Shown: positions 27,401 through 38,499 of the stretch, in pieces | Position numbering within the stretch: position 1 is the stretch's first letter | How the letters are laid out: each line of letters begins with the position of its first letter | NCBI RefSeq assembly: GCF_016545825.1 | Contig: NC_052621.1 | Coordinates: 148,199-212,198, forward strand | Reading direction: 5' to 3' | DNA length: 64,000 nt | Source of the DNA: Eucalyptus grandis | Taxonomy: Eukaryota > Streptophyta > Magnoliopsida > Myrtales > Myrtaceae | Position numbers and translations under genes: made by a program | Notes under the pieces: model-generated | Told to the model about the DNA's origin: nothing | Seen by the model: only the letters and a program-made list of their open reading frames with translations | The model's database searches: none

Positions 27401-29757
27401 TTGAAGTAAGTGGACATGTCCTAGGTAATTACCGATATCTGCACTTATTGGAGTTTTGAGATGGAAATATCTATTCCGTGATGTTTAAGTGCCAATGCCA
27501 ACTTTTATATGTTTATCTGCTGAGTCCACTTATGGCACATGTGGACATGCACATGAATAAAAAGTCGAGATATACTCGACTCCTGGGCTTAATTACTGTT
27601 AAGCAGCCCCTGCTTACATTGGGTCATATTGGCCTGACTAAATAGTTTTGAGGTTAATTATTGACACTGGGGGATCCTTTGCCGGTTTTTGACACATAAT
27701 AGAAAGGAGTGCCACTACAGTATGGCATTGAAGGCTTTCTCTCACTGCTTAGTATGTGTATGTCCGACACATATCAATGAAACTTTTTTAAAGTAAACTT
27801 TCTTACTTTAATAACATCACCTCGGTGAGGACAAGCCTTGGCATAAAGGTGAACTTACCAGCCTTTTACTGGATTGTGAGTTCGAGTCATGTTGACTGCC
27901 TCTTTGTGGAAAAGCAAGGGAAAGGCTGCATATGATATATGATGCTCCCACAGTGAGGTGCCTCATGCACTGGGGCGCCCTCTAATGAAGTCAGCCATAG
28001 AAATATCTGGAAATAATTTGAGCTGTTAGGTTTGTTCATGCTGTCAACTTTAGACAAATATCACACTGCATTGAATGGTTAAATAAAGGCTTTAGTGACA
28101 TAACTATATGTTATGGCTTTATTTTGACATCTGATTTTTTCACGAGAATCGTATTTGTAGTGTAGTTCATTGATGAAATATAATATAATTCTATTTGTCA
28201 TTCTGGCCACCTCATGCTGTCTCAGCATCTAAGATGGTAACTATTTCCTTTGGGCTATAATATATTGAACTTTGTCTCTCTTCAGTCGTAAGTGAATGTC
28301 TTGATGAGAGCATAGTCATTTATATGAAGCAAAATAACAAAGGCTGAGAAAATTCAAATTTCTTGATTTGCATGACCTGTTTTACTTGGTATATCAAGGT
28401 AGACAAACCAATTGAAGGAACAAGTTGCAATTTGAAAATTGTAACCTGAAAATCCTCGTCCCTGTATCTTTAAAAAATGGTTATCTTCAGAGACCAGGAG
28501 CAATGCTTACTATATTTGTTTACATATCACCTGTCGATCTCTGTGATTGCTTCAGTATATGTACTTCCTTTGACCTGTTTTACCATGCCTATGCATCGGT
28601 ATATTTACTATAATACTATATACCTATTAAGTATGCTGAAGAACAATCATGTACCTTCTCTGCAGGTCTTGTTTGATGCTAGAGGGAAAGATCATTTGAT
28701 ATTTAGAAAGACTCTTGCCTTTGTGCTAGATTTGGCTGAATGTGATGCTAATTATGATATTCGGGACCGAGCTCGCTTTCTCAAAAAGCTTTTGGAATGC
28801 AATATAGGTTCTTGCCTTTCAGACACACAAGCAGATTGTTTGCCACAAAATAAAAACCTGCATTGTGTACTTGCAGAGCACATATTTGGGGGCAAACTAA
28901 AGTCAATCTCACCTGAGCCACTAAGCAACCGATTTTATCTCCCTGGGTCACTTTCGCAGATTGTTTTCCATGCTGCTCCTGGGTATGAGCCTCTTCCAAA
29001 GCCTTGCAGTTTGCTTCAGGATGACCTGGATCTGATATCAAATGCTAAAGGAAAAAATATGCCTGGAGATGGGGTTGCAGAAAGTGGTACTACTGGGATG
29101 GATGAGTTTGATGCTTCTGACGGATCTTCAGATGAAGGCAGCGCTTCAAATTACAGCTCTCAGGTTACTATGACCGGCTCTGGCAGTGATGTTTATAATT
29201 CTGAAAGTGGTTCTGTTAGTGAAGAAGATAATGATGCTGGTCCTTTGATTCAGATTTCTGATATTGGAAATGAGGATGTAGCTCCACAGACTGGGAATGA
29301 CTATATGGGCGATTTAGTATCAAAGTCTGCTCTTGAATCATGGTTAGGTGAGCAACCTGGATCTTCAAACACGAGTATATCACATTCAAATCGAGTCCAC
29401 AGATCTTCAGCAAGAATTAGTTTTGGGAACATTGGACAGCGAGTCAAACCTAAAATCTACGTACTCTTGGACCCAGCAAATGGAAATGGGTTGAAAGTTG
29501 AATATTCATTTTCATCAGAAGTTTCAAGCGTATCACCTCTCCTTGTATGCATTGAAGTTTCCTTAAAGAATTGTTCTGCAGAGTCCATGACAGAAGTAAA
29601 TTTAGTGGAAGAGGAATCCAGCAATGGACAGGATTCCGCTGATCAAATAGTGTCTGCCCCTGAAAGGTCAATTAGTTTTCTGCTTGTCCATATCTCTTGA
29701 CTGTACCATCATCATTCACGTACTGTTGACCTGTCATGCATGCCTGGTGCAAATGCT

Positions 29758-29799
<42 letters not shown>

Positions 29800-30965
29800 G
29801 CTGTGCGCACATACATTAGGTAGTATTCTTTTTTCCATGGACTAATGCTCCATGGTTGGAAAAAAATTTCTTGTATGCTTCCACTTAATTTTGAGATATC
29901 CTGAAACACTCTGATCTGTGCACCCATCTCAACAGAACAGTGTTGGAGTTTGTTCACCCATCTCAAAAGTGTTCACCCATTTGAAAGTTGATCTATCATT
30001 GGCTTAGAAAAAGCTTGTTTACAGACACACATACAAATAAAGAAAAAAGCAAAAGATTACATTTCTCCCCAATGTTCTAGGCAACGTGTTGAACTTTCTG
30101 TCCAAGAACCTGAAATTCTATTGCATTAAATTCTTTTTTCAATCTTTTGCTATGCTTTCAAGCACTAATATCTACTCTGGGTTTGCAGTTTCTCAACGTC
30201 CAACAGCAACATGCCAACTTTAGTTCCTATGGAAGAGATCAATTCTCTGGAACCTGGTGACACATTAAAAAGGATTATGCAAGTTCGCTTCCATCACCAT
30301 TTATTGCCTCTTAAACTTGCATTGCTGTACAATGGCAAGAAGGTTCCTGTTAAGTTGCGGCCCAATATAGGGTACTTTGTCAAACCACTTCTGCTGGATT
30401 TAGAAGCCTTCACAGACAATGAATCCCATCTCAGAGGGATGTTTGAATACATGAGAGGGTCAGAATTTTTGTCTGAAGTTTATAACAAGAAGCAATTTAT
30501 TAACTTTATCTTATTTGCTGGCATTTTCACCTCCCTCATCCTTGTAAGTTGGGCAACTAACAAATATCAGATACACCTTTCGTCTTTGCTTGCAACAGGT
30601 GCACTTTTAACGATCACATTGAAGAGATAAATAAGGACAAGGATGGTGACGCAGTGAAAGATAAATTCCTTTTAATTTGTGAGAGCCTAGTGCTGAAGAT
30701 GCTCAGCAATGCAAATCTATCCTTGGTATCTGTGGACATGCCAGTTGATACCAAGCTCGATGATGCGACGGGTTTGTGCCTGCGATTTGGCTGTGAGATC
30801 CTGAGCAAGTCTATTCCTTGTTTAATAACTGTAACTGTAGAAGGTAAGTGTTCTGAGCCACTAAATTTAACAGTTAAAGTCAATTGTGAAGAAACAGTAT
30901 TTGGGTTGAATCTTCTGAACAGGGTGGTAAGTTTTTTGAGTGAATCCCCACACCATCACCCCTAA
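18456..30965 (+). CDS. AP3B: AP-3 complex subunit beta (AP3B type), ten exons, frame break in exon 1
   Basis: This encodes the large beta subunit of the AP-3 adaptor complex, which sorts cargo to the vacuole at endosome/TGN membranes. Exons: 18456-18747, 19064-19313, 20597-21223, 21982-22155, 23172-23298, 23375-23484, 25656-25856, 28666-29666, 30189-30458, 30599-30965. All introns are GT-AG. The start is chosen because MFSQFGATAETLSKAS matches the family N terminus. Adaptin_N armadillo repeats span exons 1-8 (for example RPNEALLSINCFQRDLGD, YIEGPDEYLSRAS). An acidic Ser/Glu-rich hinge lies in exon 8 (DASDGSSDEGSASN), and the beta-type appendage is in exons 8-10, ending LNLLNRVVSFL. The odd point is in exon 1: the run CCCC at 18,665-18,668 is one base short. 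The frame from the ATG stops after 83 codons, while NVASQSLEVKKLVYLY continues in the next frame. With that base the exons sum to exactly 1,140 codons, so the break is isolated: either an assembly error or a recent null allele. Confidence 0.93.
22527..22545 (+). repeat. Poly(A) run in AP-3 beta intron 4
   Basis: A run of about 19 A ends with AGAGGACAAG. No convincing retroelement body is visible upstream, so it may be simple sequence or the tail of an unrecognised short retroposon. Confidence 0.5.
24560..25206 (+). mobile_element. 3' fragment of an L1-type LINE in AP-3 beta intron 6
   Basis: Broken frames read RVPLELLFFACEATGENI, then QYLLLHCSW and RMVWTVSYA. This is the pattern of the zinc-binding reverse-transcriptase-associated (zf-RVT) region at the 3' end of plant LINE ORF2. 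It is followed by an untranslated tail with TTGTATATAAGGTTGCACCC and an A-rich end, GAAAAGAAAAAAAGAG, at about 25,192-25,206. Several frameshifts separate the matching pieces. The fragment is 5'-truncated, as is usual for LINEs, lies in the same orientation as the host gene and is non-functional. Confidence 0.75.
27822..27983 (+). mobile_element. tRNA-derived SINE fragment (Au-like) in AP-3 beta intron 7
   Basis: The segment has a box A-like CCTTGGCATAAAGGTGA, a box B-like GAGTTCGAGTC about 40 bp later, then CTGCCTCTTTGTGGAAAAGC and AAAGGCTGCATATGATA, and ends in CATGCACTGGGGCGCCCTCT. This order matches plant Au-type SINEs, which use internal Pol III promoters and LINE machinery. It is diverged; target-site duplications are not obvious. 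Confidence 0.7.
29759..29797 (+). repeat. (CT)n microsatellite in AP-3 beta intron 8
   Basis: About 19 CT repeats lie 93 bp downstream of the exon 8 donor site. They add a long pyrimidine tract inside the intron; no other function is visible. Confidence 0.95.
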
Positions 30966-31918
30966 TTGGATTTTGAGGGATGGATCATACAGTTGTTCAT
31001 CATTGACTCAGGTTGGCATAAAGGAAATTACAATCGTCATTCTGATCTTTCAATTGATGTCATGGTTACTGCACTAAATGGAGGGCCTTCGTTCTCTTTT
31101 TGTTAATTTTTGCTTGTCTTGTGTTTTGGGGTCGTAGATGGTGTAGGCTGGAGCTTGCTTTTCTCCTTTTTTTCCCTCCATTCTTTTTGTACAGAAAAAA
31201 AATGCTTCCATTTTACTTTCTGTTTTCGTTTTTCGGTTGGAGTACAAGATGTTAAAACTTTGAACCCAGGTGTGACATAGCAATCTAATGGAGTTCCACA
31301 TGGCATATGTTTGTAAGGAAACGTTTGTTTTGGGCTATCTGAAATTCAGTTTTAATGTTTAAAGACATTAATTACATCGATGGCTGATCGGAAGTAATAT
31401 GGGCAAGCTGGGTGATCGCTCTCATTTCGGAGGCAAAGGGCTCAATCGGAAAGGTGCGTCATCGAAAGGTGAAGTAGAGAAGAAAATAAGTTGGTAGAAT
31501 CTGCGATTCGGCTGCACATGCTTTTGCTAAGTGGGGAGTGGGGACTAAAGAATCATGTCTTTTCTTACTTGGTTCCTGAGATACTAATCAACGGCGTTAG
31601 TATTGGTAGTTTGGCCAGGATGCACTTCTAACTGAACTTTTAGCGGTGAATTCTGGTGGTTCAGTGTTGAAGAAGAACATGATGAAAAGTTGACTCCCGA
31701 AGTGTCGTCGTCAATTTGGCGTCTCAAATCATCAACGCTTTGAACTGCCTGGTACAAAATTAAAGCAAAGTTTGGCTCATTCGTTAGTCTCAAAACAGGC
31801 ACAATCCCATTGTATTCTATGACACGGCTGTGGTTGTTACTTACTGACCAGCATCAATTAACAATTCTCTCTGGAGTTAAGACAGGACAAATGGCAAAAA
31901 CAAAACTAAAAGTAGAAC
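30966..31918 (+). other. 3' UTR of AP-3 beta and intergenic spacer
   Basis: The first few hundred bases after the stop codon should be 3' UTR; I could not fix a poly(A) site. A 72-codon minus-strand open frame (31,584-31,802) shows no family that I recognise and no splice partners, so I leave it uncalled. Confidence 0.5.
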
Positions 31919-31990
31919 GCCGTCTGTGGGAATCGAACCCACGACCACATGGTTAAAAGCCATGCGCTCTACCAGCTGAGCTAAGACGGC
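31919..31990 (-). tRNA. trnK-UUU: tRNA-Lys (anticodon UUU)
   Basis: The minus strand folds as a complete 72-nt cloverleaf. The acceptor arm is GCCGTCT paired with AGACGGC. The D arm includes GCTCAGCTGGTAGAGC, the anticodon stem-loop is CATGG-CTTTTAA-CCATG with anticodon UUU, and the T arm is GTGGG-TTCGATT-CCCAC. There is no intron. A T-rich stretch (TCTACTTTTAG) just downstream can serve as the Pol III terminator. Sequence and structure are of the nuclear eukaryotic type. Confidence 0.97.
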
Positions 31991-32565
31991 TTGTCTGAGA
32001 TATTTTGACTTATTATACTATTTAACATAGATCTAAATAAGAGGTATTTTTTGCCCATCCATATGGTTTAGTCGTGAATGGGAAGCCGTAAATGAATCGA
32101 AAACGGCAATGTCATGCATTGTCAGGAGAAACGTGCGGCTGTTTCAATAAAAGAAGTTGATCTTGATAGTACTTTCGAAATTTGAGCGAATGAGAGGTCT
32201 CGTTTTCTTGAATTGCAGGACGGATTTGTCCTTTGAGCATTTTGGTTCCGGTCATTATGTTTGATGTCATTTCCAATTCCATTAAGTTTCAGCTTTAGTC
32301 TATCTCCCTAGCTGTCTGTTTGGCATAGCTTTGACCTCGCCCATGCATTCACCTCGATTTGCAATTTTTACTCCATAAGTCATTGGCGAGGCAGGATGAA
32401 AGCGCGACGCAGGAAAAATGCTGCTGCAATCGATCCCAGTGGTGTGATTCGCCGTGTAAGTCATTCCGGAGGAATTATCTCAGGTGTTTCTCCTGGAATT
32501 TGCTCAGTGAAGAACAAGGTGAAGAAAGACACCCTGGAAATTCTGGGCAAAACTTAAAAAAGAGA
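31991..32565. other. Spacer between tRNA-Lys and the C2 gene fragment; no gene called
   Basis: A 110-codon plus-strand frame at 32,359-32,691 runs across the boundary into the C2 3' duplicate and the LTR. It has no recognisable domain and is probably fortuitous. Confidence 0.45.
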
Positions 32566-32692
32566 TGCTCCATTTCAAGTCATAAAAAGCTACAGCTGAT
32601 GATCCACACGTTCATAAACAAAACAACAGAAGTAAAGGAAAAGATCATACATGACATAAAACTCAAGCAAGCCGATCGATTTTGTGTATAGG
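32566..32692. pseudogene. Partial duplicate of the C2-gene 3' end (left part)
   Basis: CTCCATTTCAAGTC, CAGCTGATGATCC and CACGTTCATAAACAAAACAA match 44,744-44,826, downstream of the C2 gene, and GCAAGCCGATCGATTTTG matches 44,969-44,986. The intervening ~130 bp, which in the intact gene holds the terminal coding exon (44,842-44,895), is missing here. The duplicate is split by the copia element; its right part is at 39,008-39,075. Confidence 0.8.
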
Positions 32693-32697
32693 GTCCG

Positions 32698-33099
32698 TGA
32701 TAGATTTATGAGATGGGCCTGAGTTGGCCCGTCCGCCCAAGTTGGGCCCAAAAAGCCCGGCCCACGGGAATAGGGCCCGTGGATGGGGGAAGGTATAAAA
32801 GGGAGGAGAGAGAGAGAGAGACGCACCTTTGGCACAATCAACGTACACTTCTCCCCCGCGTTTTCTCTCCCGAAGAACAATAGGCATACGGCTTCCAATT
32901 TCTTCCCTTCAAGGCTTCATCGACCGGATTCTCTTCCTCCATTGACGACGGTGTTTAATCTGTGGCTAACAAGGTACGCTCAAATCCGTGGTGTGCTTTA
33001 CGATCGGTGATGCGTGTTTTCCTGGCTTCGTCTTCCACATTCGATTTAGGGGGTTCGATTTAGTGTCGAATCCGGTTTTGGGATCGATTATTCCCAACA
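32698..33099 (+). repeat. 5' LTR remnant (3' part of LTR) with TATA box
   Basis: It matches the LTR of the second copy from about 58,255 down to 57,825 (minus strand). A TATA box, TATAAAA, lies at 32,794-32,800. Upstream are TGGGCC-type motifs and the inverted repeat CCACGGG...CCCGTGG. Downstream is a (GA)n tract. The LTR ends in CCCAACA at 33,099, immediately before the primer binding site. The U3 start seen in the other copy is absent. Confidence 0.85.
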
Positions 33100-33114
33100 T
33101 TGGTATCGTGAGCC
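33100..33114 (+). other. Primer binding site (initiator tRNA-Met type)
   Basis: TTGGTATCGTGAGCC directly follows the LTR end. It resembles the TGGTATCAGAGCC class complementary to initiator tRNA-Met, the usual primer of plant copia elements, with two or three differences. Confidence 0.85.
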
Positions 33115-33239
33115 CTAGTTCACGTTTTCCCGATCAATTTGATGTTTTTGATTGATTTTTCGTAAAAAATTCTCGGCCGTACGGATCGGGGCGTGAAATC
33201 CCGACACCCGAGCACTGTACGTCCTTTTTTATGAGTTTC

Positions 33240-33779
33240 CGTAAGTTGGAATCAAATTCTGAAGGCACCGGGTGAAAGGCGACGACGAGACGAGTCCGGG
33301 CGACATGTCGTGCGTCGCCGGACGACGCCGCAAGCGCCACACGCGCTGCCACAAGCCGCTGCGCGTGGGCGCCACGCGCCCAAAGCGCTGGCTATGGCCG
33401 CCAGGCAGCCACGCGCGGTGACGAACCGGCACGTGCGCGCGGCGCCGGGCGGAATGGCACGCGCCGGTCCGCGGACCGACGCGTGCCGACGTCACGTGAT
33501 GACGTCACCGATGACGTCATCCCCGACGACGTTTTCGCTGAGCGGTCACCGCCGGCACCCGACCGGCGACCCGACCCCGGCGAGACCCAAGACGTGCGGA
33601 TGACGTCTTGGTGACGTCAGCCCGTGCACGTGAGCGGCACGTGCGGGCGGTTCACGCGAACCGGCCCGACCGGCCCGACCGGCCCTTCCGATCCGACCCC
33701 ACGCCCGTTGACCCGACCCGTTGACCGACGACCGTTGACCGTTGACTTGACCGTTGACCCGAAAAAAAAAAAAAAAAAA
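33240..33779 (+). promoter_or_regulatory. GC-rich leader with clustered ACGT and W-box motifs
   Basis: Between the primer binding site and gag lies a ~500-bp block of very high GC content in an AT-rich neighbourhood. It contains three perfect TGACGTCA palindromes (33,500; 33,512; 33,612) and two further GACGTC cores (33,488; 33,602). It also has four CACGTG G-boxes (33,430; 33,493; 33,627; 33,638), three CCGACCGGC-like 9-bp repeats near 33,662-33,685, and six TTGACC/TTGACT W-box cores at 33,708-33,759. It ends in a run of about 19 A. These are binding-site types of plant bZIP/bHLH and WRKY factors; whether they act is not shown. No supported protein is encoded. Confidence 0.7.
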
Positions 33780-33915
33780 CAAAAACAAAAAAAAACAATT
33801 TGTTTCTTTTTCAATTATGTCTGTGTGGGTTGTAGGTCATCCATTTTAATTCTGCATTTGTTGCATGAATCATGGAAATTTATGTATTTTCCATTTTGTT
33901 TATTATGGATGATAA

Positions 33916-34428
33916 GTGATCCATTTTAGTTCTGCATTTGTTGCAAAAACTATGATGCGTAATGCACGGATACCTGCAATCCCGAGACCGGACGAAGGAA
34001 GAGTTAGACTGAAAAGGCTAATGAAAAAGTTAGCTGATTTTCGGTGGCTTGATGGTGATTTAGTATCACATATGGTCAGGTCAATCGATGATACAGAAAT
34101 CATCAATAATGGTTATCTTATGCCGGATTTTGATAAGGTGCCGGCTTTGTTGACACTCTTCCACCGAATGGCAAGCGGTGTTAGACGGCTATGGGAGGTC
34201 AACGTGGTCCCGGGTTATAGGAGGCTGGTGGAAGCTTTTGTAAGAGAGTACTATAGATTGAGTTGGCCAAAACTTCAACCCTTAGATTGTGCTCTACGTG
34301 GCGCAGTGAATGCGCTTGGTGGCGACATGAAAACTCTCCAAAAGATTTTCCATGGTTGGCAAATGTACCTTCGTTTTCGAGATGTTTTGACCGATAGATT
34401 AGAAGGGACATTCCTAATTATTTCTTAG
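33916..34428 (+). pseudogene. gag: copia gag, N-terminal and central part
   Basis: The 170-codon open piece includes RLKRLMKKLADFRWLDGD and HMVRSIDDTEIINNGYLMPD. The first residues before about 33,961 are not shared with the other copy, so the true start is unclear. The equivalent in the second element is at 63,290-63,715. A copia Gag would form the particle that packages the RNA. The frame ends at 34,426-34,428, and the link to the zinc-knuckle part is lost in a ~440-bp non-coding stretch. Confidence 0.7.
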
Positions 34429-34870
34429 ATTAATTATGAGATGTTTTATGGATGTAAATATCTCTTTCCAAGTTGATATTTTTCTTTGTATATATTGCTC
34501 AAAGTGTAATGTATAGTTGTATTATGTGAAAGCACCGTTATTATATTGAATGTTAGATAATATTTGCTTTCTCATTTATCGCCGATTGTGTGGGTAGTTA
34601 GTCATGGGGTAGTTATAGAAGTTTTTGTAACTTCATAGAATTGATTTTGCATATGACAATCATATTAATGATAATTTTAAGTTAGGATTTTTGGAGGATG
34701 ATTGGAAACATAGTGACCTTTTGATTCTGAAGCCTTACTTGAAATTATTCATTAATATGATGGGTCTATGCAAATAAGGATGCATAATTGATAGGCATTA
34801 ATTATTCGTGCATGTATGTCTGATGTGTTCGAAGCGATAGTTCAAAGCAACTAAGAATGTAATTGCCGAT

Positions 34871-35320
34871 ATGAACGGCTACAATTGTGAAATATTGAAT
34901 ATGAAGATTCAATATGTGCTGGAAAAGCAAGAAGCACTAGAAGCTCTTAACCATGTTATGGAAGATCTTGAGAATGCTGTGCGCCACCTTGAGCTGGTAG
35001 AGGACCGCTTAACGGGATGTGAGCTGAGAATAGATATTTGCAATGCTGGTTCTAGCTCATAAAGAGTTTTGAGCTGTAAGCGCAAGCGTATTGATTCGTT
35101 CAATATGTGGAAATGTAAAGGATCAAGTCCTTATTGCAAGAGATCACGAGTTAACCAACACAAGAGAGGAAAACGTCCTCAAGTGAAGAAAATGTCAAGG
35201 GTGAAATGTTACAACCGTGACAAGAAGGGTCACTATGCTCGCGACTGTCGTGAGCCAAAGAAGGTAAACACCTCTTGTACATTTGAGAACTTTGATTATG
35301 TGTCAAGTTCTGCATTATAG
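34871..35320 (+). pseudogene. gag: copia gag C-terminal part: coiled coil and damaged zinc knuckle
   Basis: A helical region (KQEALEALNHVMEDLENAV) is followed by an in-frame stop at about 35,060, then basic residues and CYNRDKKGHYARDC. The retroviral-type CCHC knuckle should read C-x2-C-x3-G-H-x4-C; here the second cysteine is replaced by arginine. The other copy also lacks this cysteine, by loss of a codon. Confidence 0.8.
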
Positions 35321-35329
35321 ACTGAATCC

Positions 35330-36500
35330 AATCCTTTGTGGAATGTAGATTCAGGAGCGACAGACCATGTAGCGAAGGATAAAGGATCCTTCGTGGAATT
35401 CCGACGAATACCAACTGGAACTGAGTGGATCTATGTGGAAAACAACCAGAGCTGAAGTTAAAAGGATTGGCACCGCCAACCGAACATGTGTGGTGGACGC
35501 AACTTGTTCCTACATGATGTTCTAAATGCTCTAGAGATTCGTCGAAATTTAATTGTCTGTTTTGATGTTGGTTAAGCTTGGTTTTGGTATGAACTTCCAT
35601 AATAAATGTGTAGATTTGTGTTTAGATACAAATTACTATGGTTGTGGTCACTTTCTAGATGGTTTTATTGTACTAAATGTTGACTGTGATGATGTCAATA
35701 TGTTATCCCCTTGTTTCACGTCTTCTATCTTATATGATAATGATGTGAATATGATGGCATGCTAGACTTGGTCATATGGGCCAACAACATATGAACAGAC
35801 TAGCCAAAGAGGGCTTGTTGGGCAACATTGAAAAAGTCGATTTGCCCATATGTAAGCATTGCCTAGAAGGGAAAATGACAAGGAGACCATTTGGAAAAGG
35901 TAAAAGAGCTGAATTTCCTCAGATTTAATCCATTTGGACGTCCTGTGGTTCAATGAATGTGAAAGGAAGGCAAGGGGCTGTTTTATTTCATCACTCTTAA
36001 TAGATTATTATACTCGATTCGGAGGTGTCTATTTGATTTCTCATAAATCTGAAGCATAAGTTGTTTTCAAAAGGTTTATGAACTTGGTTGAAAATCAATT
36101 AGACAAGAAAATAAAAGCATTTAGATCCGATCGAGGTCGAGAATATTTATCTGATGAGTTCAGAAAATTATGTGATGAAAAAGGAATAGAAAGACAGTTG
36201 TCTATTCCACATACTCCTCAACAAAATGGTGTTGCAGAGAGAAGAAACAGAACCCTACTGGAAATGGTTAGGTCCATGATAGCATATGCTAACTTACATA
36301 TCACTTTTATGGAGTGATGCGTTGTTAACGCTGCATAAACACTTAACCGGTGCCTTCCAAATCGTTAGTTCCACTCCATATGAGTTATGGATAGGTAGAA
36401 AACCGGACTTAAGTTTACTTAAGCCATGGGGTTATGCTGTCTATACTCATATGTCCTCTCACAAGTTTGGGAAATTGAGTCCCATATAAAAGTAGAGTAT
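35330..36500 (+). pseudogene. pol: copia protease and integrase region, broken
   Basis: The aspartic protease active site is visible as NVDSGATDHVA at about 35,345. The pre-integrase zinc-binding region follows (RLGHMGQQHMNRLAKEG, then CKHCLEG). The integrase core at 36,078-36,317 retains FRSDRGREYLSDEF and PHTPQQNGVAERRNRTL, which carry the second Asp and the Glu of the catalytic triad. Stops and frameshifts separate these pieces at about 35,455, 35,765, 35,930 and 36,315. Confidence 0.85.
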
Positions 36501-36959
36501 TTTAATGAGATACTCCGAACACTCAAAAGGGTATGTGTTCGTAAGTGAGCAGGAAAGTGGGAGAATAACTGAATTTGAATCACAGGATGTCACATTCTTA
36601 GTGGATGAATTTCCTAAAAATGGCGAAATATGGGAAGATTACTTCCTATTTGAAACCTTGGATTAAGATTATGATATTAATGGAGTTCATCCAAGTGGGA
36701 GTAATATGAGATGTGATGAATTGAATTCAACTCATTCTCAATTGCAACCACATGATGTGACGACATCATCATTACCTAATCCAAGTGGGAGCATAATGGG
36801 GAATGATGTGCTAAGTGTACAATCTCCCATACGGTGAACAAGTCGCCAAAGTATTCCCCGTCGATGTTTTGACATTGAAAGGGAAACTTTTATTGTTGCT
36901 CCACAAGATGAGTATGAGCCAAGAAATATTAATGAGGCTCTGAATTGCCCTAGTAAGGA

Positions 36960-38370
36960 AAAATGGATTTATGCAATGAAAGAGGAGATGGAGTCAATGA
37001 AATCAAACCAAGTCTGGGAACTGGTTGATCTGCCAAAAGGACGCAGAGCTATTGGGAACAAATGGGTTCTCAAAATAAAGCGAAAGGCTGATGGCTCGAT
37101 TGAAAGGCATAAGACTCGCCTTGTGGCGAAGGGGTATAATCAATAGGAAGGAATTGATTATGAAGATATTTTTCTCCCGTAGTAAGATTTGCCTTGATTC
37201 GCATAGTTCGGCAATAGTGTTTAGTATGGATCTTGAGTTACATCAAATGGATGTAAAGACTGCTTTCCTCAATGGAAACTTAGAGGATGAAATATATATG
37301 GAACAACCTGTTGGTTTCATAGTGAAAGGCCAAGAAGAAAAGGTATGTCGACTTTGGGGGTCAATATATGGCCTTAAGCAGTCGTCAAGACAATGATATA
37401 TACGTTTTCATAATGCCATAATGGCATATGACTTTACAATGATAGATGAGGATCATTGTGTATATATCAAAAGATCCAAGGATCAATTTGTGATCATATC
37501 ATTATATGTTGATGATATACTAATTGCCGGAAGCAATATGGAGCTAGTCAATACTTTGTCAAAAGTTGGTTGTCTTCCAAAATTTTGAATTGAATGATAT
37601 GGGATTGTAAACCCATTGACGCTCCTATTGCAAAAGGTGAAGGATTGAGCCATAGACTGTGTCCAAGGACTCCACAAGAGAAGGAACAAATGAAACATGT
37701 TCCTTATGCTAGTGCTGTTAGAAGCTTGTTGTACGCTATGATGTGTACAAGACCTGACATATGTTTTGCAGTTGGAATGGTGAGTAGATACTAATCCAAT
37801 CCAGGTCAAGCACGTTGGAAAGCCGTTAAGTGAATACTCGAGGTATCTAAAGTGGACTGCTGATTATATGTTGAGTTATTATGGAAAGGATCTCGCGACT
37901 CTAAGGCTATTCTGATGTTGATTGGGGAGGAGATTTAAATGAAAGGAAATCTACCTCTAGGTTTGTTCTCTTACCGAATAATGGCACCATGTGTTGGAGC
38001 AGTAAGAAACAAAAGTATATAGCCTTGTCCACGATGGAATTGAGTTCGTGGCATTATCGCCAGTGATAAGAAGATGTTTGGCTTAAGAGATTTTTGGATC
38101 ATTTAGGTGTTATTGGAAGTGCTGCAGATTTGTTATTAGTTAACTATGATAATCAAGCAGCAAAAGTGTACACCAAAGATCCAAAATATCATGGCAAGAC
38201 CGAACATATAGATACCAAGTAGAATCTTGTCAAGGATATGGTTGCACGAAAAGATGTGAACTTAGAGTACATACTACGCATGGAATGGTAGCAGATCCTA
38301 TAACAAAGCCAATACCTAGAGATGTGTTTTGTGGCCATGTGAAATCTATAGGATTGCGTAGAGGATGATG
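36960..38370 (+). pseudogene. pol: copia reverse transcriptase and RNase H, broken
   Basis: The pieces run in order: AMKEEMESMKSNQVWELVD, NKWVLKIKRKADGSIERHK, LHQMDVKTAFLNGNLEDEI, the catalytic LYVDDILIAGS at about 37,505-37,535, and MCTRPDICFAVGMVSRY. RNase H pieces follow up to about 38,365. At least five stops or frameshifts interrupt the frame, so no active enzyme is made. Confidence 0.88.
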
Positions 38371-38499
38371 TACTGAATATTGTAATTTCCCTAAGAGTTC
38401 ACATTTGATGAATTTGTGTTTTCATCATTAATGTCTATGAATCTTTGTATGATCTTTATGCATCTTAATGCTCAGTGCATTACTTTAAGTTGAGGAGTA

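Noticed and set aside
31919..31990. Organelle-derived tRNA insertion
   Set aside because: The tRNA-Lys(UUU) has no intron (the plastid gene has a long one) and its body is of the nuclear type.
33310..33929. Overlapping open frames in the GC-rich copia leader
   Set aside because: High GC content suppresses stop codons in several frames at once; no domain and no agreement with the other element.
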